NCBI RefSeq assembly: GCF_012922555.1
Contig: NZ_WIPK01000001.1
Span: forward strand, 1 to 64,000
Origin: Paraclostridium dentum
Lineage (GTDB): Bacteria; Bacillota; Clostridia; Peptostreptococcales; Peptostreptococcaceae
Direction: 5' to 3'
DNA: 64,000 nt
The notes below the pieces were generated by a model, which had not been told where the DNA came from, did no database searches, and worked only from the letters and a program-made list of their open reading frames with translations. Positions 53,721 to 62,391 of this stretch are shown here, piece by piece. The translations under genes and the position numbers were made by a program. The stretch's first letter is position 1; the number at the start of each line of letters is the position of its first letter.

Positions 53721-53773
53721 AAAACCATGAAGGTTAATCATGTCGTAAGACATGTAACTTTTGTGGTTTTTTT
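53721..53773 (+). terminator. Hairpin terminator inside the ABC operon leader (possible attenuator)
   Basis: AAAACCA pairs with TGGTTTT at the base (53721-53727, 53763-53769), inner stems AAGGTTA / TAACTT and CATGTC / GACATG around a GTAA loop, then a long T-tract (TTTTTTTT, ends 53774). It lies after the predicted promoter and before the first gene. Confidence 0.75.
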
Positions 53774-53798
53774 TACGCTTAAATAAGGGGGATAATTT

Positions 53799-55424
53799 AT
53801 GAAACTAAAAAGGTCGATATCTATAGCATTAACTATGATGCTTACTGTTGGAACGATTACAGGATGTACAAGTTCAAAAGAAGGAGAAAAATCGAGCGCT
53901 AAAGGTAATACAAGCTCCAGAATAGAGAATAGTGAACTTGTTGCTGCAGTAGCATATGAACCAGATGAGGGGTTTGATGCTACAACTGGTGGTCATGGAT
54001 CAATGACTAGAGTATTTTTTTCAACACTATTTAAAAGAGATAAAAATTTAGGAATGGAAAATGATTTAGCAACAGGATATAAGGTTTCCGATGATAGGTT
54101 AACATGGAATGTATCTATAAGAGATGGGGTTAAATTTAGCGATGGAGAAAATTTAACAGCTGAAGACGTTGTATATACATATGAAAAGGCAAAAGAAAGT
54201 GGATCTAATATAGATTTAACTATCTTAGACAGTGTAAAAGTAATGGATGATCATAATATAGAGTTTAAATTAAAAGAACCTCAATCTACATTTATAGAGA
54301 AAATGGCATCGATAGGTATAGTTCCTAAACATGCACATAATGAAAAATTTGCACAAAATCCAATTGGATCAGGTCCATATAAATTTGTTCAATGGGATAA
54401 AGGTCAACAAGTTATAGCAGAAGCTAATGAAAATTATTATGGGGAAAAGCCTAGTATAAAAAAATTAACTATGGTGTTTTTAGATGATGATGCAGCTTAT
54501 GCAGCTGTAAAATCGGGAGAAGTAGATATAGCCTCTATACCAGGATCTTTTGCGAAAGATAAAGTAGAGGGGAAAAAGGTAATTGAGTTAGATAGTATAG
54601 AAACTTATGGGATAGAATTCCCTATGCAAAAAAGTGGAGAAAAAAATAAAGATGGACATCCTGTTGGTAATGATGTAACAAGTGACAAATCAATAAGAGA
54701 AGCTTTGAATTATGCTATAAATAGACAAGAGCTAGTAGATGGAGTTTTAGATGGATTTGGAGCTGTATCAACAACTGGTCTTGAAAAAATGCCTTGGCTT
54801 AATAAGGAAACAATATTAAAAGGTGATGGAGATATAGAAAAAGCTAAGAACATACTTAAAGAAGGCGGATGGAAGGACTCAAACTCTGATGGCATTTTAG
54901 AAAAAGACGGTACTAAAGCTGAGTTTAAATTGCTTTACACAGATGGAAAATACAGACAAGAATTAGGCTTATCGGTAGTTGAAACTGCAAAACAATTAGG
55001 TATAAAAATCGATTTAGAAGCTAAAACATGGGATACTATAGAACCTGAGATAAACTCTCAACCGGTATTATTTGGATGGGGATCAGGAGATCCATCAGAG
55101 CTTAACTATTTATATAGTAGCAAAGTTATAGGAGTTGGAGTTCCTTGGAATAATGCTGGATACTATAAAAATGAAAAAGTTGATGACTATATAAGTAAAG
55201 CCTTGCAAAGTGAAAATGAAAATGAAGCTATTGAATATTGGAAAAAAGCTCAATGGGATGGAGAAACCGGGTTTTCAACTAAAGGAGATTTAACATATGC
55301 ATGGCTTGTAAATGCAGGTCATTTATACATAGCTGATGAAAATCTAGATATAGGAACTCCAGTTGTTCAACCACATGGAGGTAGAATTCTTGATAATATA
55401 ACAGAATGGAAATGGAAAAAGTAA
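53799..55424 (+). CDS. ABC transporter substrate-binding lipoprotein (SBP family 5, Opp/Nik type)
   Basis: A 541-aa extracellular lipoprotein with a signal peptide ending in the lipobox TITGC (Cys23), then a Ser/Lys linker and a family-5 solute-binding domain (RDGVKFSDGENLTAEDVVYTYEKA near 107-130, GSGPYKFVQWDKGQ near 190). The family binds oligopeptides, nickel or metallophores, opines. The two following permeases and two ATPases complete the importer. Peptide versus metal chelate cannot be decided by eye; the NikA/CntA-like size and PHGGRILDN near the C-terminus leave a metal role open. GGGGGAT precedes the ATG. Confidence 0.92.
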   Translation: MKLKRSISIALTMMLTVGTITGCTSSKEGEKSSAKGNTSSRIENSELVAAVAYEPDEGFDATTGGHGSMTRVFFSTLFKRDKNLGMENDLATGYKVSDDRLTWNVSIRDGVKFSDGENLTAEDVVYTYEKAKESGSNIDLTILDSVKVMDDHNIEFKLKEPQSTFIEKMASIGIVPKHAHNEKFAQNPIGSGPYKFVQWDKGQQVIAEANENYYGEKPSIKKLTMVFLDDDAAYAAVKSGEVDIASIPGSFAKDKVEGKKVIELDSIETYGIEFPMQKSGEKNKDGHPVGNDVTSDKSIREALNYAINRQELVDGVLDGFGAVSTTGLEKMPWLNKETILKGDGDIEKAKNILKEGGWKDSNSDGILEKDGTKAEFKLLYTDGKYRQELGLSVVETAKQLGIKIDLEAKTWDTIEPEINSQPVLFGWGSGDPSELNYLYSSKVIGVGVPWNNAGYYKNEKVDDYISKALQSENENEAIEYWKKAQWDGETGFSTKGDLTYAWLVNAGHLYIADENLDIGTPVVQPHGGRILDNITEWKWKK

Positions 55425-55445
55425 ATTTTTCAAGGAGATACTCAT

Positions 55446-56438
55446 ATGAATAACCCTAATAATATAGGAATATTTTTAATAAAAAAAATTATAAGACTTG
55501 CAACTCTTTTAATGGCTGTGTGTATAGTAAGTTTTATTTTAATGGAAAAGTCACCGATAGATCCTATCAAGGCTTATGTAGGTGCAGATTTAAGTGTTAC
55601 ACAAGAACAAAGGGAAGAAATAGCTAATCATTGGGGGCTTAATAAACCTCCTGTTGAAAGATTTATTTCATGGTTTAGCTCAATATTGAAAGGTGATTTT
55701 GGAACATCGATGATATATAGACGACCTGTAATAGATGTTATAACCGAAAAATTTATGGCATCTTTAGCTCTTATGGTTGTGGCATGGACAATTTCTGGCA
55801 TATTAGGATTTGTTATGGGGGTTATATCTGGAATAAAAGAAGGTAGCATAGTTGATAAAATTATAAGGGGGTATTGTCATATTTTAATTTCAACTCCTAC
55901 CTTCTGGTTAGGTATTTTACTTATCATGATATTTTCTGTTAAGTTAAAATTATTTCCGGTTGCACTAGGTGTACCTATTGGAGTGTTGGCAAGTGAAGTT
56001 ACATTAAAAAGTCTATTAAAACACTTAATACTTCCAGCATTGACTTTAAGTGTTATAGGTGTAGCCAATATATGTTTACATACGAGAGAAAAAGTTATTG
56101 AAATTTCAAATAGTGATTATGTACTTTTTGCAAAAGCAAGAGGAGAAAGTAGTAAAAGTATAATATTTAATCATATTATAAGAAACGTTGCACTGCCAGC
56201 TATAACCCTTCAGTTTTTATCATTTAGTGAATTATTTGCAGGCACTATATTTGCAGAACAAGTTTTTTCATATCCAGGACTTGGACAAGCTACAGTTGAT
56301 GCAGGGATTAAAGGAGACTTACCTCTTTTAATGGGTGTGGTTATAATAAGTTTAATATTTGTATTTACTGGAAATTTAATTGCAGATATTTTATATAAAG
56401 TTATCGATCCTAGAATGAAGGAGGGAAATACTAACTAA
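55446..56438 (+). CDS. ABC transporter permease, OppB/NikB type
   Basis: A 330-aa inner-membrane permease with six segments. The BPD_transp_1 EAA-type loop is seen near 231-250 (FAKARGESSKSIIFNHIIRN), and the N-terminus starts with LIKKIIRLATLLMAVCIVSFIL and DPIKAYVG, as is usual in OppB/NikB. The conserved FAGTIFAEQVFSYPGLGQ is present near 266. CAAGGAG precedes the ATG. It ends with a one-base overlap with the next permease gene. Confidence 0.93.
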   Translation: MNNPNNIGIFLIKKIIRLATLLMAVCIVSFILMEKSPIDPIKAYVGADLSVTQEQREEIANHWGLNKPPVERFISWFSSILKGDFGTSMIYRRPVIDVITEKFMASLALMVVAWTISGILGFVMGVISGIKEGSIVDKIIRGYCHILISTPTFWLGILLIMIFSVKLKLFPVALGVPIGVLASEVTLKSLLKHLILPALTLSVIGVANICLHTREKVIEISNSDYVLFAKARGESSKSIIFNHIIRNVALPAITLQFLSFSELFAGTIFAEQVFSYPGLGQATVDAGIKGDLPLLMGVVIISLIFVFTGNLIADILYKVIDPRMKEGNTN

Positions 56439-57307
56439 TGGAACAACTTCAATATATAAAAGAAAAAACTCATTCTAACAGTAAGATTAATATAGGAATA
56501 AGAGAAAAAACCATTTTATCTATATTAATTTTTAGTTGTTTTTTAATAGGAATAATTGTATTTGGTAGCTTTATAAGTGAAAAGCAAATATCTATAGATT
56601 TAACTCAAAAAAATATATCCCCAAATTTAAATTATTTGTTTGGTACAGACTGGATGGGAAGAGATATGTTTTATAGAACTATAAAGGGTCTTAGCTTAAG
56701 TATGAAGATAGGTGTTATGGCATCTATGATAAGTGGATTAATAGCATTAACTTTAGGGCTAATGAGTGCTACTATGGGAAATACAGTTGATTCTATAATT
56801 ACATGGATTATAGATTTATTTCTTTCTGTGCCACATGCTTTAGTTATAATACTTATATCTATATCTCTAGGTGGAGGACTAAAAGGAATTATAATAGGTG
56901 TAGCTATTACACACTGGCCATCATTAACAAGGATAATAAGGGTAGAAGTAATGCAAATAAAAAACTCTGAATATGTGAATCTGTCCAAAAATTTTGGTAA
57001 ATCCAACTTATATATTGCTACAAAACACATATTGCCACATATAATCCCTCAACTTTTAGTAGGAGTAGTATTAATATTTCCACATGCTATATTACATGAG
57101 GCTTCTATAACTTTTTTAGGATTTGGACTTCAACCTCATGAACCTGCTATTGGAATAATTTTATCAGAAGCTATGAAATATTTAAGCAGTGGTAGATGGT
57201 GGTTAGCTTTTTTCCCAGGGATAAGTTTGGTCTTAGTTTCGTTAATGGTTGATAATATAGGTAAACAAATAAGTAAACTCATAAATCCTAAGTTAGCACA
57301 TAAATAG
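56438..57307 (+). CDS. ABC transporter permease, OppC/NikC type
   Basis: A 289-aa permease. N-terminal cytosolic tail, first membrane segment near 25-45, then LNYLFGTDWMGRDMFYRTIKG (OppC/DppC/NikC 'GTDxxGRD' motif) near 64-84, EYVNLSKNFGKSN as the EAA loop near 174, and HEASITFLGFGLQPHEPAIGIIL near 216. GGAGGG lies in the end of the previous gene. Pairs with the OppB-type protein to form the channel. Confidence 0.93.
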   Translation: MEQLQYIKEKTHSNSKINIGIREKTILSILIFSCFLIGIIVFGSFISEKQISIDLTQKNISPNLNYLFGTDWMGRDMFYRTIKGLSLSMKIGVMASMISGLIALTLGLMSATMGNTVDSIITWIIDLFLSVPHALVIILISISLGGGLKGIIIGVAITHWPSLTRIIRVEVMQIKNSEYVNLSKNFGKSNLYIATKHILPHIIPQLLVGVVLIFPHAILHEASITFLGFGLQPHEPAIGIILSEAMKYLSSGRWWLAFFPGISLVLVSLMVDNIGKQISKLINPKLAHK

Positions 57308-57315
57308 GAGGTTGT

Positions 57316-58248
57316 ATGAAAGAGCCAGTACTAAGTGTTAAAAATTTAGAAGTTAGCTTTTCTCAATATACGAAAGGATTAAGAAAAAGAAATTTAAAAG
57401 TTATAACAAATTTAGATATAGATTTATATGAAGGTGAAATACTAGCTGTTGTTGGATCAAGTGGATCGGGGAAAAGTTTGTTAGCTCACGCAATACTTGG
57501 AATACTTCCTAGAAATTCTAATGTTGAAGGTAGCATAATTTATAAAAATGAAATTTTAGATAAAAAAAGAAAAGAAAAATTAAGAGGAAAAGAAATTGTG
57601 TTAATACCACAATCAATAAATTACCTAGATCCTCTTATGAAAGTTTCTGACCAAGTTAAATTATCATTAGAAAATAAAAAAGAAGCAAGTAAAATACAAA
57701 GAAATATTTTTTCTAAGTATGGATTAAATGAAAAAGTTGATAAAATGTTTCCTTTTCAATTATCAGGGGGGATGGCAAGAAAAGTTTTGCTATCAACAGC
57801 ATTGGTAAGTGATACGAAAGTAATAATAGCAGATGAACCTACTCCTGGATTGGATGAAAAATCATTAAATGAAGCATTAGGACATTTTAGAGATATTGCA
57901 GATAATGGATGTGCTGTTTTAATGATAACGCATGATATTGATGCAGCATTAAAGGTAGCTGATAAAATTGCTGTATTTTATGCAGGAACTACCTTGGAAG
58001 TTGCTAATGTAATAGATTTTAAAAGTGGGAATGAAAAACTTAGACATCCTTATACAAAAGCTCTTTACAATGCTTTACCTCAAAATGAATTTAAACCAAT
58101 ACCTGGATCACAACCACTTCCAACTGAGATTCCTAAAGGATGTTTATTTTATGAACGATGTGAAATTAGATCCAATGATTGTAAAAACAAAAGACCTAAT
58201 AGTAAGTATATTAGAGGTGGAATGGTGAGGTGTCTAAATGCAACTTAA
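57316..58248 (+). CDS. ABC transporter ATP-binding protein, OppD/NikD type
   Basis: A 310-aa ATPase. Walker A GSSGSGKSL near 51, Q-loop IPQSINYLDP near 98, signature LSGGMARKV near 150, Walker B VIIADEPTPGLDE near 171, H-loop MITHDID near 202. The C-terminal oligopeptide-type extension has PLPTEIPKGCLFYERCEIRS with several cysteines (GCLFYERC, NDCKN), which in DppD/OppD binds an iron-sulfur cluster. The signature replaces the usual R of LSGGMxQR by other residues. AGGAGGTTG precedes the ATG. Its end overlaps the next gene by 11 bases. Confidence 0.94.
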   Translation: MKEPVLSVKNLEVSFSQYTKGLRKRNLKVITNLDIDLYEGEILAVVGSSGSGKSLLAHAILGILPRNSNVEGSIIYKNEILDKKRKEKLRGKEIVLIPQSINYLDPLMKVSDQVKLSLENKKEASKIQRNIFSKYGLNEKVDKMFPFQLSGGMARKVLLSTALVSDTKVIIADEPTPGLDEKSLNEALGHFRDIADNGCAVLMITHDIDAALKVADKIAVFYAGTTLEVANVIDFKSGNEKLRHPYTKALYNALPQNEFKPIPGSQPLPTEIPKGCLFYERCEIRSNDCKNKRPNSKYIRGGMVRCLNAT

Positions 58249-58852
58249 AGCCAAGGATATAAGTTTTAAGTATAAAAATAGCAATACATATGTTTTGAAA
58301 AATGTAGATTTTGAAATTAACAGTGGGGAAATAGTTGGATTAGTTGCGCCAAGTGGATTTGGAAAAACTACTTTGGCAAAAATTTTAGCCGGATATGAAA
58401 ACTCATATACAGGAACTGTAAAAATTGAAGGTATAAATAAAAAAAATAAGTACAATCCAGTACAATTAATTTTTCAACATCCAGAAAAAGCTGTTAATCC
58501 CAAGTGGAAAATGCGTCAAATTTTAACAGAATCATTTAATCCACCTAAAGAACTTTTAGATTATATAGGAATAAAAAATGAGTGGTTAAACAGATATCCC
58601 AATGAGCTTTCAGGAGGGGAATTACAGAGATTTTGTGTTATAAGAGCTTTATCTAAAGATACTAAGTTTTTAATTGCTGATGAAATGACAACTATGTTAG
58701 ATGCTATAACTCAAGCACAAATTTGGAATGTAGTTTTAGATTATATCAAACAAAATAATATAGGGCTTATAGTAATAAGTCATGAGAAAACCTTAATTCA
58801 AAGAATTTGTGACAGGGTTGTTAATTTAGAAAAATTCAAGGTGAAAATTTAG
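58238..58852 (+). CDS. ABC transporter ATP-binding protein, OppF/NikE type, short
   Basis: The second ATPase of the importer, 204 aa. Walker A APSGFGKTT near 37, Q-loop IFQHPEKAVNP near 80, signature LSGGELQRF near 126, Walker B FLIADEMTTMLD near 147, H-loop VISHEK near 181. It lacks the C-terminal oligopeptide extension of classic OppF (over 300 aa), as is usual for NikE/CntF-like subunits; this shifts the balance slightly towards a metal-type importer. GAGGTG precedes the ATG; overlap of 11 bases with the first ATPase shows coupling. Confidence 0.92.
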   Translation: MQLKAKDISFKYKNSNTYVLKNVDFEINSGEIVGLVAPSGFGKTTLAKILAGYENSYTGTVKIEGINKKNKYNPVQLIFQHPEKAVNPKWKMRQILTESFNPPKELLDYIGIKNEWLNRYPNELSGGELQRFCVIRALSKDTKFLIADEMTTMLDAITQAQIWNVVLDYIKQNNIGLIVISHEKTLIQRICDRVVNLEKFKVKI

Positions 58853-58873
58853 TTTTAAAATAAAAAATATATA

Positions 58874-58913
58874 TTGATACTAGATTTCTAATTTGATATA
58901 TTAAAATTAGGAA
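58874..58913 (+). promoter_or_regulatory. Promoter of tnaA with overlapping operator-like dyad
   Basis: TTGATA (58874-58879), 17-base spacer, TATATT (58897-58902). A dyad TTTCTAATTT / AAATTAGGAA (58885-58894 and 58904-58913; nine of ten positions pair) is centred on the -10. No T-tract follows, so it looks like an operator rather than a terminator. Confidence 0.55.
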
Positions 58914-58990
58914 CAAAAATCAAAATCATATCAAAGGCATTTTAAATACATCATAAATAAAGTTAAACTACTAAAATGGGGGTCTTTATT

Positions 58991-60373
58991 ATGAGTAAAA
59001 AATATGTTGCAGAGCCATTTAAAATCAAAATGGTTGAACCTATCAAAATGACTACAAAGGAAGAAAGAGAAGAAAAAATCAAAGAAGCAAATTTCAACCT
59101 ATTTTCATTAAAAGCAGATGACGTATACATAGACTTATTAACAGACAGTGGAACAGGGGCAATGAGTTCAAAGCAATGGGCAGCAGTAATGCTAGGAGAT
59201 GAATCATATTCTGGAGCGAGTAGTTACTTCAAATTGGTGGAAGCGGCAAAAGATATATTTGGATATAAATATATACAACCAGTTCATCAAGGTAGAGCTG
59301 CAGAAAAAGTATTGGTTCCTTTATTTGTAGAACAAGGAAAATACGCTATATCAAATATGCATTTTGATACAACTCGAGCACATGTTGAGTTAACTGGGGC
59401 TAAAGCTATTGACTGTGTAGTTCCTGAAGCCTTAGATACAGTGACTTATGCTCCATTTAAAGGAAATATGGACATAGTTAGAATGGAAAAATTAATAAAT
59501 GAGTTTGGTGTAGAAAACGTTGGAGTTATAATAATGACAGTAACTAACAATACTGCAGGTGGGCAACCTGTATCAATGGAAAATATGAGAGAAACTTATA
59601 AAGTCGCTCAAAAATATAAAATTCCTGTATTGATAGACGCTGCAAGATATGCAGAAAATGCATACTTCATAAAAACTAGAGAAGAAGGGTATGCAGATAA
59701 AACTATAAAAGAAATTGTAAAAGAAATGTTTAGCTATGGAGATATGATGACTATGAGTTCTAAAAAAGATGCTATAGTTAACATGGGAGGACTTATAGGG
59801 GTTAGAGATGACGAAGAGTTATATAACAATGTAAAAGCTCGTACAATATCATTTGAAGGATTTGTTTCTTATGGAGGTTTAGCTGGACGTGATTTAGAGG
59901 CTTTATCTGTTGGCCTTTATGAAGGAATTGATTTTGATTATTTAAAATATCGTATAGGACAAATGGAGTATATTGCAAATAGGCTTGATGAGGCGAGTAT
60001 AGCTTATCAATCTCCAGTTGGAGGTCATGCAGTATTTGTAGATGCTAAGAAGTTACTTCCACATATACCATATTACCAATTCCCTGCACAAGCACTTGCA
60101 ATAGAATTATATAAAGAAGCTGGAATTAGAACTTGTGATATAGGTTCGTATATGTTAGATAACGATCCTGTAACAGGTGAGCAACGTCAATCAGAATTAG
60201 AGCTTACAAGACTTGCGATTCCGAGAAGAGTTTATACTCAAGCTCATCTAGATGTTATTGTAGATGCATTAATATCTATAAAAGAAAGAGCTGATCAAAT
60301 AAAAGGTTATGAAATAACTTGGCAACCTAAAGTTTTAAGACACTTTACATCAAAACTTAGACCAATAGAGTAG
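58991..60373 (+). CDS. tnaA: Tryptophanase (tryptophan indole-lyase)
   Basis: PLP enzyme that splits tryptophan into indole, pyruvate and ammonia. The 460-aa protein belongs to the tryptophanase/tyrosine phenol-lyase family ([13 protein letters not shown] near 43-55, [12 protein letters not shown] Lys in TMSSKKDA near 258). Two positions favour tryptophanase over TPL: Asp126 in HFDTTRAH, where TPL has Thr (FTTTR), and IGS near 384 where TPL has an Arg in ERG. KLLPHIP, GSYMLD and [11 protein letters not shown] also match TnaA better. ATG 58991 is chosen because TGGGGG follows the ATG at 58976. No tnaC-like leader or tnaB follows. Presence of the gene suits an indole-positive clostridium. Confidence 0.92.
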   Translation: MSKKYVAEPFKIKMVEPIKMTTKEEREEKIKEANFNLFSLKADDVYIDLLTDSGTGAMSSKQWAAVMLGDESYSGASSYFKLVEAAKDIFGYKYIQPVHQGRAAEKVLVPLFVEQGKYAISNMHFDTTRAHVELTGAKAIDCVVPEALDTVTYAPFKGNMDIVRMEKLINEFGVENVGVIIMTVTNNTAGGQPVSMENMRETYKVAQKYKIPVLIDAARYAENAYFIKTREEGYADKTIKEIVKEMFSYGDMMTMSSKKDAIVNMGGLIGVRDDEELYNNVKARTISFEGFVSYGGLAGRDLEALSVGLYEGIDFDYLKYRIGQMEYIANRLDEASIAYQSPVGGHAVFVDAKKLLPHIPYYQFPAQALAIELYKEAGIRTCDIGSYMLDNDPVTGEQRQSELELTRLAIPRRVYTQAHLDVIVDALISIKERADQIKGYEITWQPKVLRHFTSKLRPIE

Positions 60374-60384
60374 GGTGAGTTAGC

Positions 60385-60516
60385 AAGAGATACTTAAAAT
60401 AATATTGTGAGAAAGATAAATATTTAAATTTTACTCCCAAAGCGTGAAGATGCTTTAAAGGTCGTTAAAACTCAAATATTTATCCTAAACAAATTATTTT
60501 GAAGTATCTCTTTTTT
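60385..60516 (+). ncRNA. Long rod-shaped hairpin after tnaA (structured terminator, ncRNA or MITE-like)
   Basis: The outer stem AAGAGATACTT / AAGTATCTCTT (60385-60395 and 60502-60512) continues as AAAATAAT / ATTATTTT and TTGT / ACAA, then after an internal loop GATAAATATTT / AAATATTTATC (60415-60425 and 60474-60484), then TTTTAC / GTTAAAA and AAAGC / GCTTT (60439-60456). The right end runs into T6. Total about 130 bases, mostly paired, starting eleven bases after the tnaA stop. It can end tnaA transcription, but is far larger than a normal terminator. Confidence 0.55.
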
Positions 60517-60593
60517 ATGTTGGGATGGAGTTCAAATGGGTAGAGAAATAATATATAATAAAGTTATAAATATACAATTGGAGATGAGTTATT

Positions 60594-61970
60594 TTGAAAC
60601 CTTATATAGATATATTGGAAAATCAAAGAAGGCATTTAAATGAAGTTGGAATAATTAGTGTTGAAGATAGAATTAAAGCTTTAAAAGATTTAAAACAAAC
60701 TATAAAAAAATATGAAAATGAAATTATAGATGCACTTTATAAAGATTTAGGAAAACCTGAGTTTGAAAGTTATACAACAGAGGTTGGATTTATATATAGA
60801 TCTATAAATCATGCACTGAAAAATATAAAAAAATGGAATAAAGTAAAAAGAGTAAGAAATGATATAGCACAAATTCCAGGAAAGTCATATGTATATAACT
60901 CTGCATATGGAAGTGTTCTTATAATAGGGCCTTATAATTATCCTTTCCAATTAACTATAGAACCGCTTATAGGAGCTATAGCTGGTGGAAACACAGCTGT
61001 TATTAAACCTTCAGAATACACTACTAATGTTGAATATATATTAGTTAAAATTATTAAAGAGTGTTTTAATTCAAATTATATTGATATAGTAGTGGGGGAT
61101 TATATTGTAAATAGCAATTTATTAGACTTAAATTTTGATTATATATTTTTTACAGGAAGCGTAAATGTAGGCAAAATAGTTATGGAAAAAGCTAGTAAAA
61201 ACTTAATACCTACAACTTTAGAATTAGGTGGGAAGTCACCAACTATAGTAGATAAAACTGCAAAACTAGACGTGGCAGCAAAACGTATAGTATGGGGAAA
61301 ATTTGCAAATGCTGGCCAAACTTGTGTAGCACCGGATTATTTATTAGTCCATGAAGATATATATGAAGAATTTATACAAAAGTTAAAGAGTACTATAACA
61401 AATTTTTATGGAGAAAAAATAAAAGACAGTAAAGACTTTGGAAGAATTGTTAATGACCGTCACATGAGTAGGTTAAAAGATATACTAGATAAAGATCATG
61501 AAAAAATAGTATTTGGTGGAGAGATTGATATGAAAACAAGATATATTTCACCTACTATTTTAAAAGATGTTAACTACAATGACGCAGTTATGCAAGCTGA
61601 AATCTTTGGCCCTATAATGCCTATTATAAAATATAGTGAACTTGACGATATAAGGTTTTACTTAAACTTACATCAAACACCACTGGCGTTATATGTTTTT
61701 TCAGAAGATAAATATTTTAGTGATTATATAATTAAAAACTTTACTTTTGGAGGTGGATGCATAAATGATACAATAACACATGTTGCATCTACAAATCTTC
61801 CATTTGGGGGAGTTAAAACATCTGGAATTGGAAGATATCATGGATATAATAGTTTTAAAACTTTTACATATGAAAAAGCAATTGTAAAAAGAAGTAGTAA
61901 AATAGATATAAATTTAGTATTTCCACCATATAAAGATAAATTAAAATTAATAAAAAAAGTAATGAAATAA
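60594..61970 (+). CDS. NAD(P)-dependent aldehyde dehydrogenase (ALDH3-like)
   Basis: A 458-aa soluble-type ALDH of the short class-3/YwdH-like branch. Motifs: GPYNYPFQLTIEPLIGAIAGGNTAVIKPSE near 103-132, FFTGSVNVGK near 184, catalytic glutamate in LELGGKSP near 209, and the nucleophile Cys in FANAGQTCVAPDY near 240. The C-terminal NLPFGGVKTSGIGRYHG is typical. It oxidises fatty or aromatic aldehydes. It follows tnaA but is separated by the long hairpin and has its own -10 (TATAAT near 60555), so a link to tryptophan catabolism is not shown. TTG start with GGAGATGAG. Confidence 0.93.
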   Translation: MKPYIDILENQRRHLNEVGIISVEDRIKALKDLKQTIKKYENEIIDALYKDLGKPEFESYTTEVGFIYRSINHALKNIKKWNKVKRVRNDIAQIPGKSYVYNSAYGSVLIIGPYNYPFQLTIEPLIGAIAGGNTAVIKPSEYTTNVEYILVKIIKECFNSNYIDIVVGDYIVNSNLLDLNFDYIFFTGSVNVGKIVMEKASKNLIPTTLELGGKSPTIVDKTAKLDVAAKRIVWGKFANAGQTCVAPDYLLVHEDIYEEFIQKLKSTITNFYGEKIKDSKDFGRIVNDRHMSRLKDILDKDHEKIVFGGEIDMKTRYISPTILKDVNYNDAVMQAEIFGPIMPIIKYSELDDIRFYLNLHQTPLALYVFSEDKYFSDYIIKNFTFGGGCINDTITHVASTNLPFGGVKTSGIGRYHGYNSFKTFTYEKAIVKRSSKIDINLVFPPYKDKLKLIKKVMK

Positions 61971-62073
61971 AATTTAAAAATGTAAAAATTTTACTGTATT
62001 TGTTAATGAAAATAAGAGAAAACTAAAAGTGATGTATATTTAGTTCAATATATTTTACTTGGAGGTGCTTATT

Positions 62074-62262
62074 TTGAAAGAGAATTCATTTTTAAATAGT
62101 GTAAGAGGCATATTCAAAGAAATGCTATATATGGAAAGTGAAAACACTAATACAGATAGAGAAAAAGTAACCGAAATAGATAAGTATGGAAATAAAACTA
62201 CTTACTATAGAGCAGGAGCAGGACCTGATCAGCCAAATACAATAAATCAAAAATTTGAATAA
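62074..62262 (+). CDS. Small 62-aa protein, unknown
   Basis: A short gene with GGAGGTG six bases before a TTG start (an in-frame TTG at 62059 lies upstream of that site) and a very strong terminator after it. The protein has an amphipathic start (NSFLNSVRGIFKEMLYM, residues 4-20), an acidic middle and a Gly/Tyr-rich end (YYRAGAGPDQPN). No signal peptide and no cysteine. Not recognised. Confidence 0.75.
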   Translation: MKENSFLNSVRGIFKEMLYMESENTNTDREKVTEIDKYGNKTTYYRAGAGPDQPNTINQKFE

Positions 62263-62266
62263 AGAT

Positions 62267-62320
62267 AAAAATAAAGAAAGAATACACTTATGTTATAGGT
62301 GTATTCTTTCTTTATTTTTA
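62267..62320 (+). terminator. Very strong terminator
   Basis: Twenty-one base pairs of perfect stem (62267-62287 with 62299-62319; core AAAGAAAGAATACAC) around an 11-base loop, ending T5. Possibly bidirectional, although the next gene is co-directional. Confidence 0.93.
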
Positions 62321-62323
62321 CCT

Positions 62324-62352
62324 TTGACATATCACATATAAACGAATAAAAG
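62324..62352 (+). promoter_or_regulatory. Promoter of the OTC-like gene
   Basis: Consensus TTGACA (62324-62329), 17-base spacer, TAAAAG (62347-62352). Confidence 0.6.
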
Positions 62353-62391
62353 AGTAAAATAAATAGACAACAATTATTAGGGGGGATTAAA

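Noticed and set aside
58991..60373. Tyrosine phenol-lyase instead of tryptophanase
   Set aside because: The Thr and Arg positions diagnostic for TPL are Asp and Ile here, and the C-terminal stretches match TnaA.
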